From: Lomentospora prolificans | Lineage: Eukaryota > Ascomycota > Sordariomycetes > Microascales > Microascaceae | Assembly: GCA_029532625.1 (NCBI GenBank) | Contig: JARFXM010000006.1 | Location: 2,480,001 to 2,544,000 of the forward strand | Direction: 5' to 3' | Length of the DNA stretch: 64,000 bases | In this document: positions 1-10,552 of the stretch, in pieces | Position numbering within the stretch: the stretch's first letter is position 1 | Layout: every line of letters begins with the position of its first letter | Translations under genes and position numbers: made by a program | The notes under the pieces: generated by a model | What the model saw: only the letters and a program-made list of their open reading frames with translations | Databases searched by the model: none | Told to the model about the DNA's origin: nothing

Positions 1-1087
1 TACGGCGAGCAGGCCCATCCTATACATATTCATGGCGTCCTTGGTCATGCCGAAAAAGATAAAGATGGGGATCGCCGTGACGATGGCGATGTACCTGTCA
101 ACGAGGGCGACGACGTCGATGGCGCTCGTGGGCAGCAGCATGATTGCGTTCCAGGGGCGGCCGTCGCGGGTGCCGTCGCGCAAGGCGGAGAAGTCGTAAG
201 CAGAGAAGGGGCCGAAGTGGATGATGCTGTTGACGCCGAAGAGTACGGCGACGGGGAAGTAGGGAACGATGATGGAGGTGGTCATGCGGTAGAGGCGGCG
301 GCGGGCACGGCGGGCGCGGTTGCTGGCGACGCTGTTGGAGGTTGTGAGGATGGAGGTTGTTGTTGCTGCGATCTGCTTGTAGCGGAGGTAGATGACAACT
401 AGACCGTAGATGTGAGTCGATAATTTTTTCGTGTCTTATTATCCTGTGTGGTGAGGACAAGTACTTACTCGCGTGGTAGACGGCTCCAAAGGCGCACAAC
501 GGGTGAGCCATGATGAAGAATACGATCAAGGGCCACGAGCTATCAGGCATCCATATACACCCGGACAGGGTCATGATGCTGTACCGATGCGCGGTGAGGG
601 GGTAGATCCAGGCCAACTGGACCAGAGGAAACGGAAAGATGATGAGGGCCTGCATGAGGTTCCTCCGCCTCACCTCCTTGGGGCTGGGCGAGTCGGCGCG
701 CGTCAAGCTGATCTGTTGGGCGAGGTGGCGCATGATGGCAAAGGCGCTGGTGGCGTAGACCATGAGGAGGGGGTAGTGGACGTAGGGAAAGATGTCGCAG
801 TAGCCCTCGCCGTGCCACCAGGGCGCCGTGTCGTCGGAGCGCCAGATGAGGGCGTTGGCGACGGTGAAGCAGTTGAGGAGGAAGGTGGCGGAGATGAAGA
901 TGACGGCGGCGAATTCGCCGTTGCGGGCGAGGATGCGGAGGGGCACGATGATGGAGAGGTTGGCGAGGATGCCGAGGACGACGCGGGCTATTAGGTTGGC
1001 GGTTACGTGGGAGGGCGGGGTGGGAGCTTTGATGGAGGCGGGGATGGTGAGGGTTGGGTTACCAAGGTCTATGATGAGGGGAGACAT
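1..1087 (-). CDS. STE3: STE3-type a-factor pheromone receptor, 3'-truncated by window edge
   Basis: Seven-transmembrane G-protein-coupled receptor for the lipopeptide mating pheromone (STE3 / Neurospora pre-1 family), expected in the plasma membrane upstream of the mating MAP-kinase pathway. Seen: exon 1 (1087-469) gives a short outer N-terminus and several hydrophobic helices. The family signature is present: an N-A-L-I-W motif followed by W-W-H-G-E-G-Y-C-D-I. A 70-nt intron (468-399, GTAAGT...CTAG) must be removed. Exon 2 (398 to beyond base 1) continues with I-V-I-Y-L-R-Y-K, an Arg-rich loop, then helices corresponding to TM6-TM7. Reading on without splicing gives a His/Pro/Arg-rich nonsense tail, which supports the intron. 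The ATG at 1087 is the first in frame before the receptor domain. A TATATAAG element lies about 65 bp upstream (1150-1157, minus-strand reading CTTATATA). The cytoplasmic tail lies outside the window. Confidence 0.92.
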
Positions 1088-3629
1088 GATGGGTAGAAGG
1101 AAGGTGAGGGGGGCCGGTATTACGGAGGGTCCTGCCCTCGGTTATTGGGTATATAAGTGGACTTGAGATGCTGTGCTGGAAAGACAACTAGAAACAAAAT
1201 CGCGATCAAGAGTTGGCTGGATTGCGAAGGATGAGACGGTGGGCGAAAGCTTCTGGTCGGGCTCATATATAGCATGTATTGGCTTGTCTAGCCTGTATAG
1301 CTTGTCTACTGATAGAGGTAGAGAAAGAAGCGAATCGTCTGAGCGAAAAGATCGAGTATCTTGGCCTCAGGAGAGTTCCATCAGAACTGGGTGGGATGAC
1401 TTGGTGCCCTGACCTGACCGAAAAGGCCGACTGAAACGGGATGAGAAGAGAGCTATCACTGCCAGAGCACACCGTGAGGGTCATCAAGCTCAAAAAGTAG
1501 ATTATCTATCTTATTATCTGAGCCGTCCGACCTCTTTCTCAGGGCGACCCATGCGACATAGGGAGACCAGAAGCGGGCTGAAATATCAGCCTCGCGAAGA
1601 GAGAAGTGATAGAATGGAAATGCAACTTCTTCCACCCTTCGCCATATGCCCCATAGGTGCCATAAAAGGATCGAGGCCCACAGCACGCAGGGACATGGGA
1701 TCGAGGTCTCGACCTTGGGTGTGAGCTGTGCTGCATGTAAGACGCGCGAAGTTAGACCTATTCCTGGCCGGTCCAGCATATATTTTATTTCCGTGCGGGT
1801 CAGAGGAAGGGAGATACCCTTGGTGGTAGTTGATAACGACATGGTATGAGATGTTAAGAGCTTCCTTGTTCTGAAAAGGTTGAGCAATCCTGTGGGTTTC
1901 CACCCTTGGTGGGTTGAAGGAGAGAAAGATAAAACGACATGTAGCACCTCGCATTACGATGCCGTTTGCCATCAGATACGCCCTCAAACAAAAACGTAAC
2001 AAAGGAGGGCTGTTACGAAAAAAACAACACTGGACGGATCCCCAAGCCATCGCCTCCTCTCCTCCTCGAACGGGTTTTGCAAACTTCTCGGCAAGCTACC
2101 GATGAAGATTGCCGAATTTGTACTTTCGGGGGCGTTGTGGTTCCTCCCGGATTCCCTAGCTAAGCTCTTTGCATGGTGCGTCATCCCAGGCAGGAAAGAT
2201 TCTTTTGCTCAACGGTATTCAACGGTATTTTCTGCAAGCCATGCCAGGGGCCAGGGCCGCTATTGGTCTTGGGCCAGGCATGAGGACCGAGCTGGAGTGA
2301 GTGGCCTTGGGCAGAAGAGGGGTGGTACTGTCGGTTGGGAGAATTTTGATGGGGTGAGCCAGCTGCCGTTCATGATTTTTGCTTGACCTCTTCACCTTGT
2401 ATTGCAGGAAGGCACGACCTCTTCCTCTCTAATTACATGGAAGGACGCAGCTGTTCATCACGGCCCATTACCACCCATCTTTCATTCATCCATTGATCCC
2501 ACAATTCCTACATTCGATGGATCGATTCTCTTTACTCATGGGTTAAGAACCCGATTGACGAGCTACTCCCTCCGCAACTAACTCGGCTGCCCTCGTACAA
2601 ACCTCGCATACCCATCCTGATTGTCAACCGGGGGAACGCAAGAGTTGCATAACGGCTGCGAGCTCCCAATAATGCCCTTCTTTGCTTCCCCAAAAATCCC
2701 ACCACATGCCCACGCAGCAAACGCCACCTTGAGCTTGAGCTGGTCGCCAGCAACCCGGTACTTACGTACATGCGCTTCCGGTGTGGCTGTCCAGGCCGTC
2801 CCAGCTTTCGGGCTGGCTGTCTTGCCAAGCCCGGGAGGATTAGGGTCTTTGCTGGCTACACGGACAGACATGCAACGTGGTGGTGGGGTGTCAGACAGAC
2901 TCCGATTTACCACCCCGGTTCTGTTCGCTGGCCAGCACGGGACTCTGGCTCCTTGGTAATATGCTCGCGAAATGGCTGGAAAACGCAGAGAAACGGAGGG
3001 AGTGTCGATCGTCGCCTGCCGAGCGTGGCCACGAGGGATTCGAGGGTCTGCCCACTGTCCCGCTCTTGCAGTCCCTGGCGCCCTATTATTTCTTATTTTC
3101 TCCGTCGACCGGGTTTGATGGCATCGACGTGACTCGACTTCACCCGCCTGATATGCAGCTCTGCTTGTAGGGGTGTTTGCACCAACTGTCAAGGTGTCAG
3201 TATGAGGGCTGGTAGAGCCAACAACACTTGAGGGGTGGGCCGGGGAGCCGGTTGGCCATCATCGTCGCAGCAGTGGCTGGCGGACGGACCTATGGTGTTA
3301 TCGAGATCCTGTCGCCTTTCTGCAGAATTCCGAAGCCGGGGAAACATTTCCAGCGCCGTAGCCTTTTGTTTTTTTTTATTTTATTCTATTTTTTTTCCTT
3401 TTTGGTGGGAAGGATGGTCTGGCAATGACTTGTGTTGACTTTACGGAGCATGCAGCAGCGGCGTTGAAGCACTCCTCGGCAAAAATTGACGGCTTACCAT
3501 CTTCGTCTTGGGTAGATGGAGAGCCAAACATGCCCCTTTTCCAAGAGCGCCTCGGAGGATTCGGGGTGTGCAAAACCCATCGTCTCCAACCTCCCCTCAC
3601 GTTTCTTAATGACCCATAGCGGGGCGAGC
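1088..3629. other. Intergenic region upstream of the STE3-like gene
   Basis: About 2.5 kb with open frames on both strands (for example 1456-1947 and 2578-3192, both minus) that show no family motif, no codon pattern I trust and no convincing splice structure. TATATA elements at 1150-1157 and around 1265 may belong to the STE3 promoter. A T-rich stretch runs from about 3364 to 3403. I see nothing else supportable. Confidence 0.5.
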
Positions 3630-4310
3630 ATCTAGCTAATCACGAGAGCCATAGCAGCGCCTGTGAAGCCAAGAGTAACATGCGCGCCGTCTAGGTATCG
3701 TGGGGCGGTCTGGGTCGTGAAAATTGGGCCGATCATGATACTGAGGCTGTTATCTACGCTGAACAGGGCACCTAGCGCCGTGGTGCGCTTGTAGTGACCG
3801 GCGAAGTTGCTATTGAGCAAGACTACGGAGAGACCGAATTAGATCTGTTAGTATCTGTTTCACTCTCACTGTGTGTCTCTCTCGATGCTGCGTAAAACGA
3901 AGGCGACGCAGGCGGCAAGGATGAAGGGGCCCCGCCAGTCGGTGCCATGCGTAGGACAGCGTGGCCCAGACTTACACTGGGACCCGTCAACAGCTGGGCG
4001 TGAATGCTGGTGTACCCGAGACTACCATACCCTTGATGGTAGCGGGCAGGAACATCATGAAGCTAAAGAGCAGGAGCGAGACCGAAAACTCAAGGACGGC
4101 GCGTAGCCTTGAAGGCACTGAGACTCCTGGCCCAGCTGAACTCGTCCTCTTGAGAGAGGCTGGGGTTGAACTTGAGGCGCAGGCGCGTGACATGGCCCCC
4201 CTCCTCGTTGAGGAGCCACGCTGTACAAGGATCCCTGGGGAACGGTGTATTGTAAGCGCGTAATACATACAATGCTATTCCTGTCCAAGTTGGCTCGGAG
4301 GCACATCACA
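3630..4310 (-). pseudogene. Relic of a DAL5/allantoate-permease-type MFS transporter
   Basis: Degraded fragment of an anion:cation symporter of the major facilitator superfamily (fungal DAL5/TNA1 group). On the minus strand, from right to left, matching pieces lie in different frames. They are a W-L-L-N-E-E-G-G-H / S-Q-E-D-E-F-S-W loop (about 4215-4125), a hydrophobic helix ending F-L-P-A-T-I-K-G-M (about 4110-4020), a Q-L-L-T-G-P segment (about 4000), a D-W-R-G-P-F-I-L-A-A helix (about 3940-3895), and finally S-N-F-A-G-H-Y-K-R followed by I-G-P-I-F and A-P-R-Y-L-D-G (about 3820-3690). Order and spacing follow the family, but frameshifts and stops separate the pieces, and the expected N-terminal half and an inner segment are missing. 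No functional product is expected. Identification rests on motif memory; precise borders are uncertain. Confidence 0.68.
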
Positions 4311-6429
4311 CCAAATCATACCAATGACCACCGTGTTGAGCTTTAGCATGGTCCGCTTTGTGGATGGCAGGGTCAATCGCCTCTGTCAGCTCCATGGCGA
4401 GACTGGTAGCCGTCGGACTGTGAGGAGGCTGACTTCATGTTGGCAAGGCATCTTATCTCACACGACAAGCGAAGCATTCACCAACGGCGACAAGGGTTCA
4501 AACCGTTGCCTTATCACAACTGGGGGAAGTTCGAGTTGCTAACTCTTATATCTTGCTGGCTACGCTCAAACTTGACGCTCGTTCTTCATATGATCTTTCC
4601 TGCTTTGGGCAAAGACCCAGACCATTGGGTCTTAAGACATGGCCAGTCAACGTGTTTTAAATCAAAGCCGACAGCCGTGTCTGGATCCACGCCGGGATTC
4701 GAGATCCTTTTTGTCGCCCAATGGCCAAGCTTGTGGAAGACTGCCTCCCCCGGATCCCACGCTTTGCACAGCGGTTTCGGCGCTGGAGATGCAAGGCACG
4801 CAGTGAAGTTAACAGCAAAAGACCTCCTATCAATGTGAGCCTGCTTTCCCAGCATGGCTAATTCGCGCTCTAGTGAAAGAAGACCTGTAAGTCACTAACA
4901 CCGGGCGGCGGTGCTGCCTGGTGGACCCTGTGAATAGTCTCAGTAAAAGAAAAACGGAGTCTGCTGTAACATCGACTTTCGAGTCTCCACATCTTTGTCT
5001 TCGCCCGTCTCAAAGTCGTTCTTGGTAAGTTCTGAACCAAAATTTCGTCTCATTGATATGTGATGACCTCGGATAGAGGAGGGCATGCCGAGTGTGCACT
5101 TGGTATGTAAGCCGCCAGAGGCTTCGTCGCAGCATGGTCTCTTTTCGGGAGAGACGCGAGCTGGTGGGCTCCGTGTTTGCTCCCAAGCTCTCCGGTATCG
5201 CTACAGCAGAACAAGATCTTGGAGGGTTCCGCAACCACGAAATTCTGGGGAGGCATGTGTCGTAGAAGGAGGTAAGTAATTCTGTAACGAGGAGACGTGG
5301 GATAGGCAGCTAGCACGCTGAAAACTGAGCATTCGATGGCCCATAAGTCTTCGGTAGGTACCTCCTAATAGCCTTTTGAGACACGTAGCTCGTCATCTAG
5401 GAAGCTGAAAGGCGCAGCCAAGCATAGGCGTCGCTTGCGGACGCCGATAGGGAGCGACAATTACCGTCGGATTCGGGTATTGGTTAAGTTCCGAGAATGA
5501 TAGCACGGGATATCGAGGGTGGATGAATCAAGAGTGCCTATAGTGGAAAGGTAAAGGACGACCTACAAAGAGAATATAAGGGCGAGGTCGGCTCACAGTT
5601 TGAGTAAACAGGCCACAAGTTCGGATTCACAACTTCTCAAGAAGAGCCATGTCGACTGCTTCTCTCTAGTCTCTCGATAACGGTATGTCTGTGGCTTTTA
5701 TATTATCCTGCGGTGCCGTACAATTTCATCACACATCATAAATTGGATAGGTGCTCTACTAGAGGACAGGTGAGGTTGGCTGCCAGATGTTCCGACCCCT
5801 CCACTCCACTTCGTGATTTTGCATTTAAGATTATTGAGCATTCACCTATCCTACCACGCTGCGAATCGGTGGAGAGCACGAAAATCCGAACCAACTAATC
5901 TAATCTAGCTAGATTGATCACTTAATGAGGAAAAGGGACATGGCATGGGTGTGTACGGCCGGAGCTAAGGATGGAGCAATGGAGTCCGGATGCGGCGAGG
6001 GCTCCGTAATAATCCTGGCCGATTCAACAGCGGGTGAGTGGCCGCCAATGCGTTTCTGAGGTAAACCCCTTTACTCGCAATAATATCCTTTTAAGGGGGG
6101 ACTCATATGATTAAACATATTAAAACATAGTCCGTTAAATTTCCGACGGCACGGACCACCCGCATGAAAGTCGCCAGTTTCGCGTTTTGGCGTCCCCATG
6201 CTCTCAGCCCCCCTTAAATGGACAGAACGAACGAGATTAGTTCGAACTCGCGTCCGTGACTAAATCTGGCAGACATCTCTCCGGAGAAACGAACGAGACT
6301 CCAATCCATCATTAATTCCCTTTCCCCTCCTTCGCCATCATCTAATCCCAAAAACCGCACCCGTCTCCAGACGAATTACTACCAACTCCCGACTTCCCTT
6401 TTTCTTCTTTGATACCCAGAGTAACCAAA
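4311..6429. other. Intergenic region before RIM1
   Basis: About 2.1 kb without a recognisable gene; the only open frames are short and patternless. An inverted repeat (AAGACCCA / TGGGTCTT, 6-bp spacer) lies near 4614-4635. The last 150 bp before the RIM1 start are C/T-rich, as expected for a fungal leader. The upstream half of the MFS permease relic might extend into 4310-4500 but I could not recognise it. Confidence 0.4.
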
Positions 6430-6989
6430 ATGTCTTCCTTCCTCGCCCGACGCGCCGCCGCCGCCCCGGCCGCCTGCCGCGCATTTAGCACCTCTTCTCC
6501 CCGATCCCTCGCCCGCATCACCCTCGTCGGCAACCTTGGCGATTCTCCCGAGCTGCAGCCCACCAGCACCGGTCACGAGGTCGTCAAGTACTCCATCGCC
6601 AGCTCCAGCGGCCCCAAGGACAACCGCCACACCAGCTGGTTCCGTGTCACCAAGTTTATCCCCGAGGGCAACGAGAAGCAGCGCGACTTTTTGCTGAGCA
6701 TCCCCAAGGGGTGAGTATTTAGTTCATATATAACTGAGCCGTTGTATCCGCCATGGCGTCGCGACAGAGGACTAACTGTTTTGTTGCGCAGCTCCACCGT
6801 CTACGTTGAGGGTGATGTCTCCGTAAACGCCTACCAGGATGCTGAGGGCAAGAACAGGACTTCACTCAACATTGTCCAGCGTACGTCATCCAAGAGTAGA
6901 ATTTTGTCCGAGTGATGTGCCTGCTGACAATGTTCCAAGGATCCATCGATATCCTCAGGCGGCCCCCCACTGAGGCTAACCAGGAGTAA
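6430..6989 (+). CDS. RIM1: Mitochondrial single-stranded DNA-binding protein (Rim1-like)
   Basis: Binds single-stranded mitochondrial DNA during replication, in the mitochondrial matrix, like yeast Rim1 and bacterial SSB. Model: three exons 6430-6710, 6792-6880 and 6940-6989, with GTGAGT...GCAG and GTACGT...CAAG introns, giving 139 aa, close to yeast Rim1 (135 aa). Residues 1-28 form a classical presequence rich in Ala/Arg/Ser with no acidic residue (MSSFLARRAAAA start). The OB-fold follows: A-R-I-T-L-V-G-N-L-G-D-S-P-E, then S-W-F-R-V-T-K-F in the middle, V-Y-V-E-G-D-V after the first junction, and a final L-N-I-V-Q-R-S-I-D-I-L strand. It has no acidic bacterial-type C-terminal tip. It is convergent with the glutathione synthetase gene, with stops 249 bp apart. 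The ATG has a good context (ACCAAAATGTC). Confidence 0.92.
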
Positions 6990-7237
6990 ATTGCTACGCC
7001 TTGCGAGGATTTACCACTCTCTCTACACCACTTGCCCGATTAGCTACGTCTCCACTCTCTAGAGTCTAGAGTCTCATATGTATCGTCGGTATGCTTCTGG
7101 GAGCGGCTTCAAGGCATCCCGTGTATAATATATATATGATATCTATACCAATGGAAATGAAATACCAAACCTCTAGCAGATGTACACCTTCGGTTTCCAT
7201 TGCTCCATCCACGTACTCTTTTTCCCCCCATGTTACC

Positions 7238-8856
7238 CTAATCTACTAGGTTGACGCTATCCATGCACCCGAATCCGGCAGCCACGCCGCCCTCTTCGCT
7301 CTTGTCGCCCTTTGTCCTGAGGAGGTAGCCGGCCTCCTCGTTGTGAAGGATCGTCTCGTTGTTCCAAAGACAGGTTCCGTAGATACCCAGCTCGGAAATG
7401 ATACCTCCCTCCTCGAGATTGCCGTTGCGGAGAATGACGTTGTGCGCGGGGGGAGGGGTGATGAGTTCCATGAGAATGTACGAACCCCAGTGTGCCTCCG
7501 GTATCGTCTTGAGGAATTCAGGGATGGCAGTTCGGTAAATGTTGTTGCCGCCGCCCTCGCGCTGAGGCTTGAGCACGAAAGCCCTGCAGAGCTCGGGATC
7601 GGTAGCCTTCTTGCGCGCCTCTAGGCCCGCCGGAGATGTGTCCATGGGGTAGATGTTGGTAAAGGTGTCGAGGAGGGACTTGAGATTCGGGAGGTTCTGG
7701 GTGAATCGAGCGTGTTCCGACGGAGAGTCGCCGGTCTCGGGAGTGGCCAGGACTTGTTGCACCTTCTTCATCCCCGCAAGCTGGGTGAGGATGGTGGGAC
7801 ACTTGATCGCGGCGGAACGCTCTACTTGGAACCTCGCTTCCCAGGAGTCTTGCGATGGGTAGTCGCCTGGCCCGTAGCCCGCTCGATAGTAAACGACTGC
7901 GACCTCGTACTCGGACGGCTTGGACCACTGACGGCTCCAGGGCGGTGTGTACACTAGTTCCCTCCTCGCGCTATCGGCGACACGCGTGTGCTTGAGAATC
8001 TCGGAATAGGGGAGGCGGAACACGGGGATAGTGGGATCTTGGCCGGAGACGTTGTACTCGAGGTGGCGCTGGTCAAAGATGTTCCTCTCGCCATCTTGGG
8101 TGATGAAAAGGACGCATCGGGGCCTCTGCGCCACATCGCCTTGGGATAGCCCGTTATCGTACTCCCTGAACGCGGTCGCGATGCCTTTCGCTAGAAGCGC
8201 GGCGCTGTCGCTTTTTGGGATATCAAGCTTTTGAGCGCCGCTTTGGAGGCGGGGGTACTCTGTCGCAGCCAGAAACCTATGAAGGAGGGAGGTCTGGGTA
8301 GAGAGGCCACCAAAGGACGAAGCGATGGTGTTGAACTCTACTTGCTTCACCTGGAGGCCATTTTTGTCCTCGTGGACCATATAGTCTGATCGGAAGAGGC
8401 CGAGGGATAAATTTTGCACGTAGCCCTCCTTCGAGACCCTCTCATGCACCTTCCAGAGGCTTGCGACGAATTCATCCACATCGACCAACCTGCCAAGGTG
8501 TTAGCTCAGGACCAAGAAAGAATATAGGTAGAATTAAGCGGGCGCGAATCTCGAGGAAGGGCATACTCTTTCACCAATTGGCCCAGAAACTCCTCATCTC
8601 GGGCGACCCTTGCATACAGATCGTTGTAGGCCTTCTGGACCGACCTGGCCTGCTCAAAACAGGATCGCGGGAACTTGCTGGGGAAGAGGGTGACGGGCGC
8701 ATGAATGGCTAGCACACCCACCGGGTCGACTTCTTGCGAAACAACCGCTGGCGGAGGTCGAATGGCGAGACCGTTTGCGGCGGCCCAGTCCTTGGTAACC
8801 TGAACGAGGTGCTCTCGCTCGTCCTGCGAGAGGCCGGCGGGGATGGAAGACACCAT
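7238..8856 (-). CDS. GSH2: Glutathione synthetase (eukaryotic type)
   Basis: ATP-dependent joining of glycine to gamma-glutamylcysteine, the second step of glutathione synthesis, in the cytosol. Model: exon 1 8856-8567, a 77-nt intron (8566-8490, GTATGC...GCAG), exon 2 8489-7238, giving 513 aa, the usual family length. Seen: V-E-F-N-T-I-A-S-S-F-G-G-L (about residues 147-159) in the substrate region, K-P-Q-R-E-G-G-G-N-N-I-Y (glycine-rich ATP lid, about 404-415), and the C-terminal G-G-V-A-A-G-F-G loop (about 495-502). The junction restores E-L-V-D-V-D-E-F across the intron. An in-frame ATG lies 126 bp further upstream (8982), but the ATG at 8856 has the better context (ACCACCATGG) and the family N-terminus. 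It is divergent from the SNF2 gene, separated by 1.7 kb. Confidence 0.95.
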
Positions 8857-10552
8857 GGTGGTGGGATGGTGGGGTGGGTTATGCGACGGGATGCGAAATA
8901 TCTCCTTGGAATCGAACCCGAGGGGATACAGAGGGAGTTCGCTTTGATATCTTCCTTTCGATGGGAAGCCTGCTACGGCCAATTTTGACTCTTGAGCCTA
9001 CTTCTGAGCTACTTAATATTAAGGAATAGGAGGAATTGAGTTTTGGCTGCACTAGAGACCACTGGCTGCGATCGCGAGTACCAGACTCTGATTATAAAGC
9101 TGTCGGCTTAGGTGAGGGGCCGATTAACAATAGCCAGCGTCAAGCGGGGCATGACATTAAAATTGTCTCCCTGGAGCAAGCATCGCGGCGGCTCAGCTTC
9201 ATCGGCAGTCAAGCCTAGCGTCGTGGGCGGCCTATTTTAGCGGTCGAGCTGCCTGGCGTATTCTCCCGAGACGACTTGAATAACTCACATACTCGTTGGC
9301 ATCCACGAAATAGAAAAACGGTACGATATGAGAGAGGCTGTGCTGCTTTGGCATGCTTGTTGGTTATTCAATGCATCCCTCAATATATATATATATATGT
9401 AGGTAGCGGCGGTCGCGGCCAGCAACAGCGACCTCTTAGGTTGCCAGCCTTCCATTTGCACAAAATGATGCAGAACAAATAGTTTCAGTGATACCTATAG
9501 CAAGTATGCGTAGATGTTCTCTTCTTCAGTCATTCCTATTTAGATTTTCCAATGGGAAACATTGCCAGACGATCACTCTTTCCCCCTCTATATCTTAGGC
9601 CTATAAGGAGGAACCTGGAGTATGTTTAAAAGACCTTAGACACCCCCGCCATCGCAACTGCCTCATTCACCCAACCAATATCCGATTCATCTGCTTTGGC
9701 TGCACCCATGGACATGGACATTTGCGTCACGTGATAACGCATCTCGCCCGCGTCGCAGATATGTCTTCTCTTCACCTTCACTCACAACCTCTTCCAGGTA
9801 TCACTACTTACATTTAACTATTCCACTTACACTTCTCTTCTTCGGGTTCCTCTTATCTTAATAATAAGAGTTTTTTTTCCAGTCTATCCTTTATTTCCTT
9901 TTTTTTCTCTTCTTGTTTCTCTGAGCTCTCTCTTCTTATAGTCTAGAGGGTAAAAGACAACCCGGCCATCTCTCGGTTTTGACACTGGCCCTAGCATCCT
10001 ATACTAATGGGTCTGATTAAGAGAGCACTTTCCTTCTCATTTATTTGCCCTGGTATGTGTTATAGAGATAACCATATTATCCTCCCTCTCTAATGGATTT
10101 TGTCTTCCTTTATCTTCCTCTCGTCATCCTCCTTTCAAGCTCCAGTGCCACGACAATTGACACTTTCTCTTATACCAACTAGACACTATCATTCACACGC
10201 CTCCAAGCCATATAGCATCTTGATCTACTCCTAGCAAATCCAAGGTATGTATATTGATCTAGTTTCTTACCTTAATATCCCCCTGATTTGCTTTTGAGTT
10301 CTGTAAATCCTTTGCACCACTTCACTCTGTTTTCAATGTTTAGGCGATCTCCTTTTCAACACACCTCCCTTTGCCACTTGTATATTCTCATCTGATTGGA
10401 AGCCGCTTGCGCCAAACAAACTTCCACCTTTCTCTGAATCTCCTATAATGACATTTCATTATTGTCTTCTTTGGTAAATGCTCTGAATAGTTATTGACAC
10501 TGTCACCTGCACAGGTCTTCTTCCATTCTTTCTCGTCAGTCTTGTTTCCTCC
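8857..10552. promoter_or_regulatory. Shared divergent upstream region of GSH2 and the SNF2-family gene
   Basis: About 1.7 kb between two divergent starts. It contains a short TA microsatellite (about 9381-9398), a TCACGTGA palindrome at 9727-9734, and a strongly pyrimidine-rich stretch from about 9560 to 10550, which looks like promoter plus a long 5' leader of the SNF2 gene. Candidate leader introns are visible (for example GTATGT at 10244 and an acceptor CACAG just before 10515), but I cannot fix them. No open frame here is convincing. Confidence 0.5.
9727..9734. promoter_or_regulatory. TCACGTGA palindrome (E-box, Cbf1/bHLH-type)
   Basis: Perfect 8-bp palindrome inside a wider imperfect one (GCGTCACGTGATAACGC). 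In fungi CACGTG cores are bound by bHLH or bZIP factors such as Cbf1. It sits between GSH2 and the SNF2 gene, and which gene it serves is unknown. Confidence 0.4.

Noticed and set aside
2578..3192. A 204-codon minus-strand open frame with a segment Y-R-V-A-G...A-C-G-G that faintly recalls small mitochondrial ATP synthase subunits.
   Set aside because: The likeness is only a few residues, a strong splice donor (GTACGTAAGT) sits inside the segment, and the rest has no sensible composition.
4480..4512. GGTTCAAACCG, resembling a tRNA T-loop.
   Set aside because: No acceptor, D-arm or anticodon stem can be folded around it on either strand.
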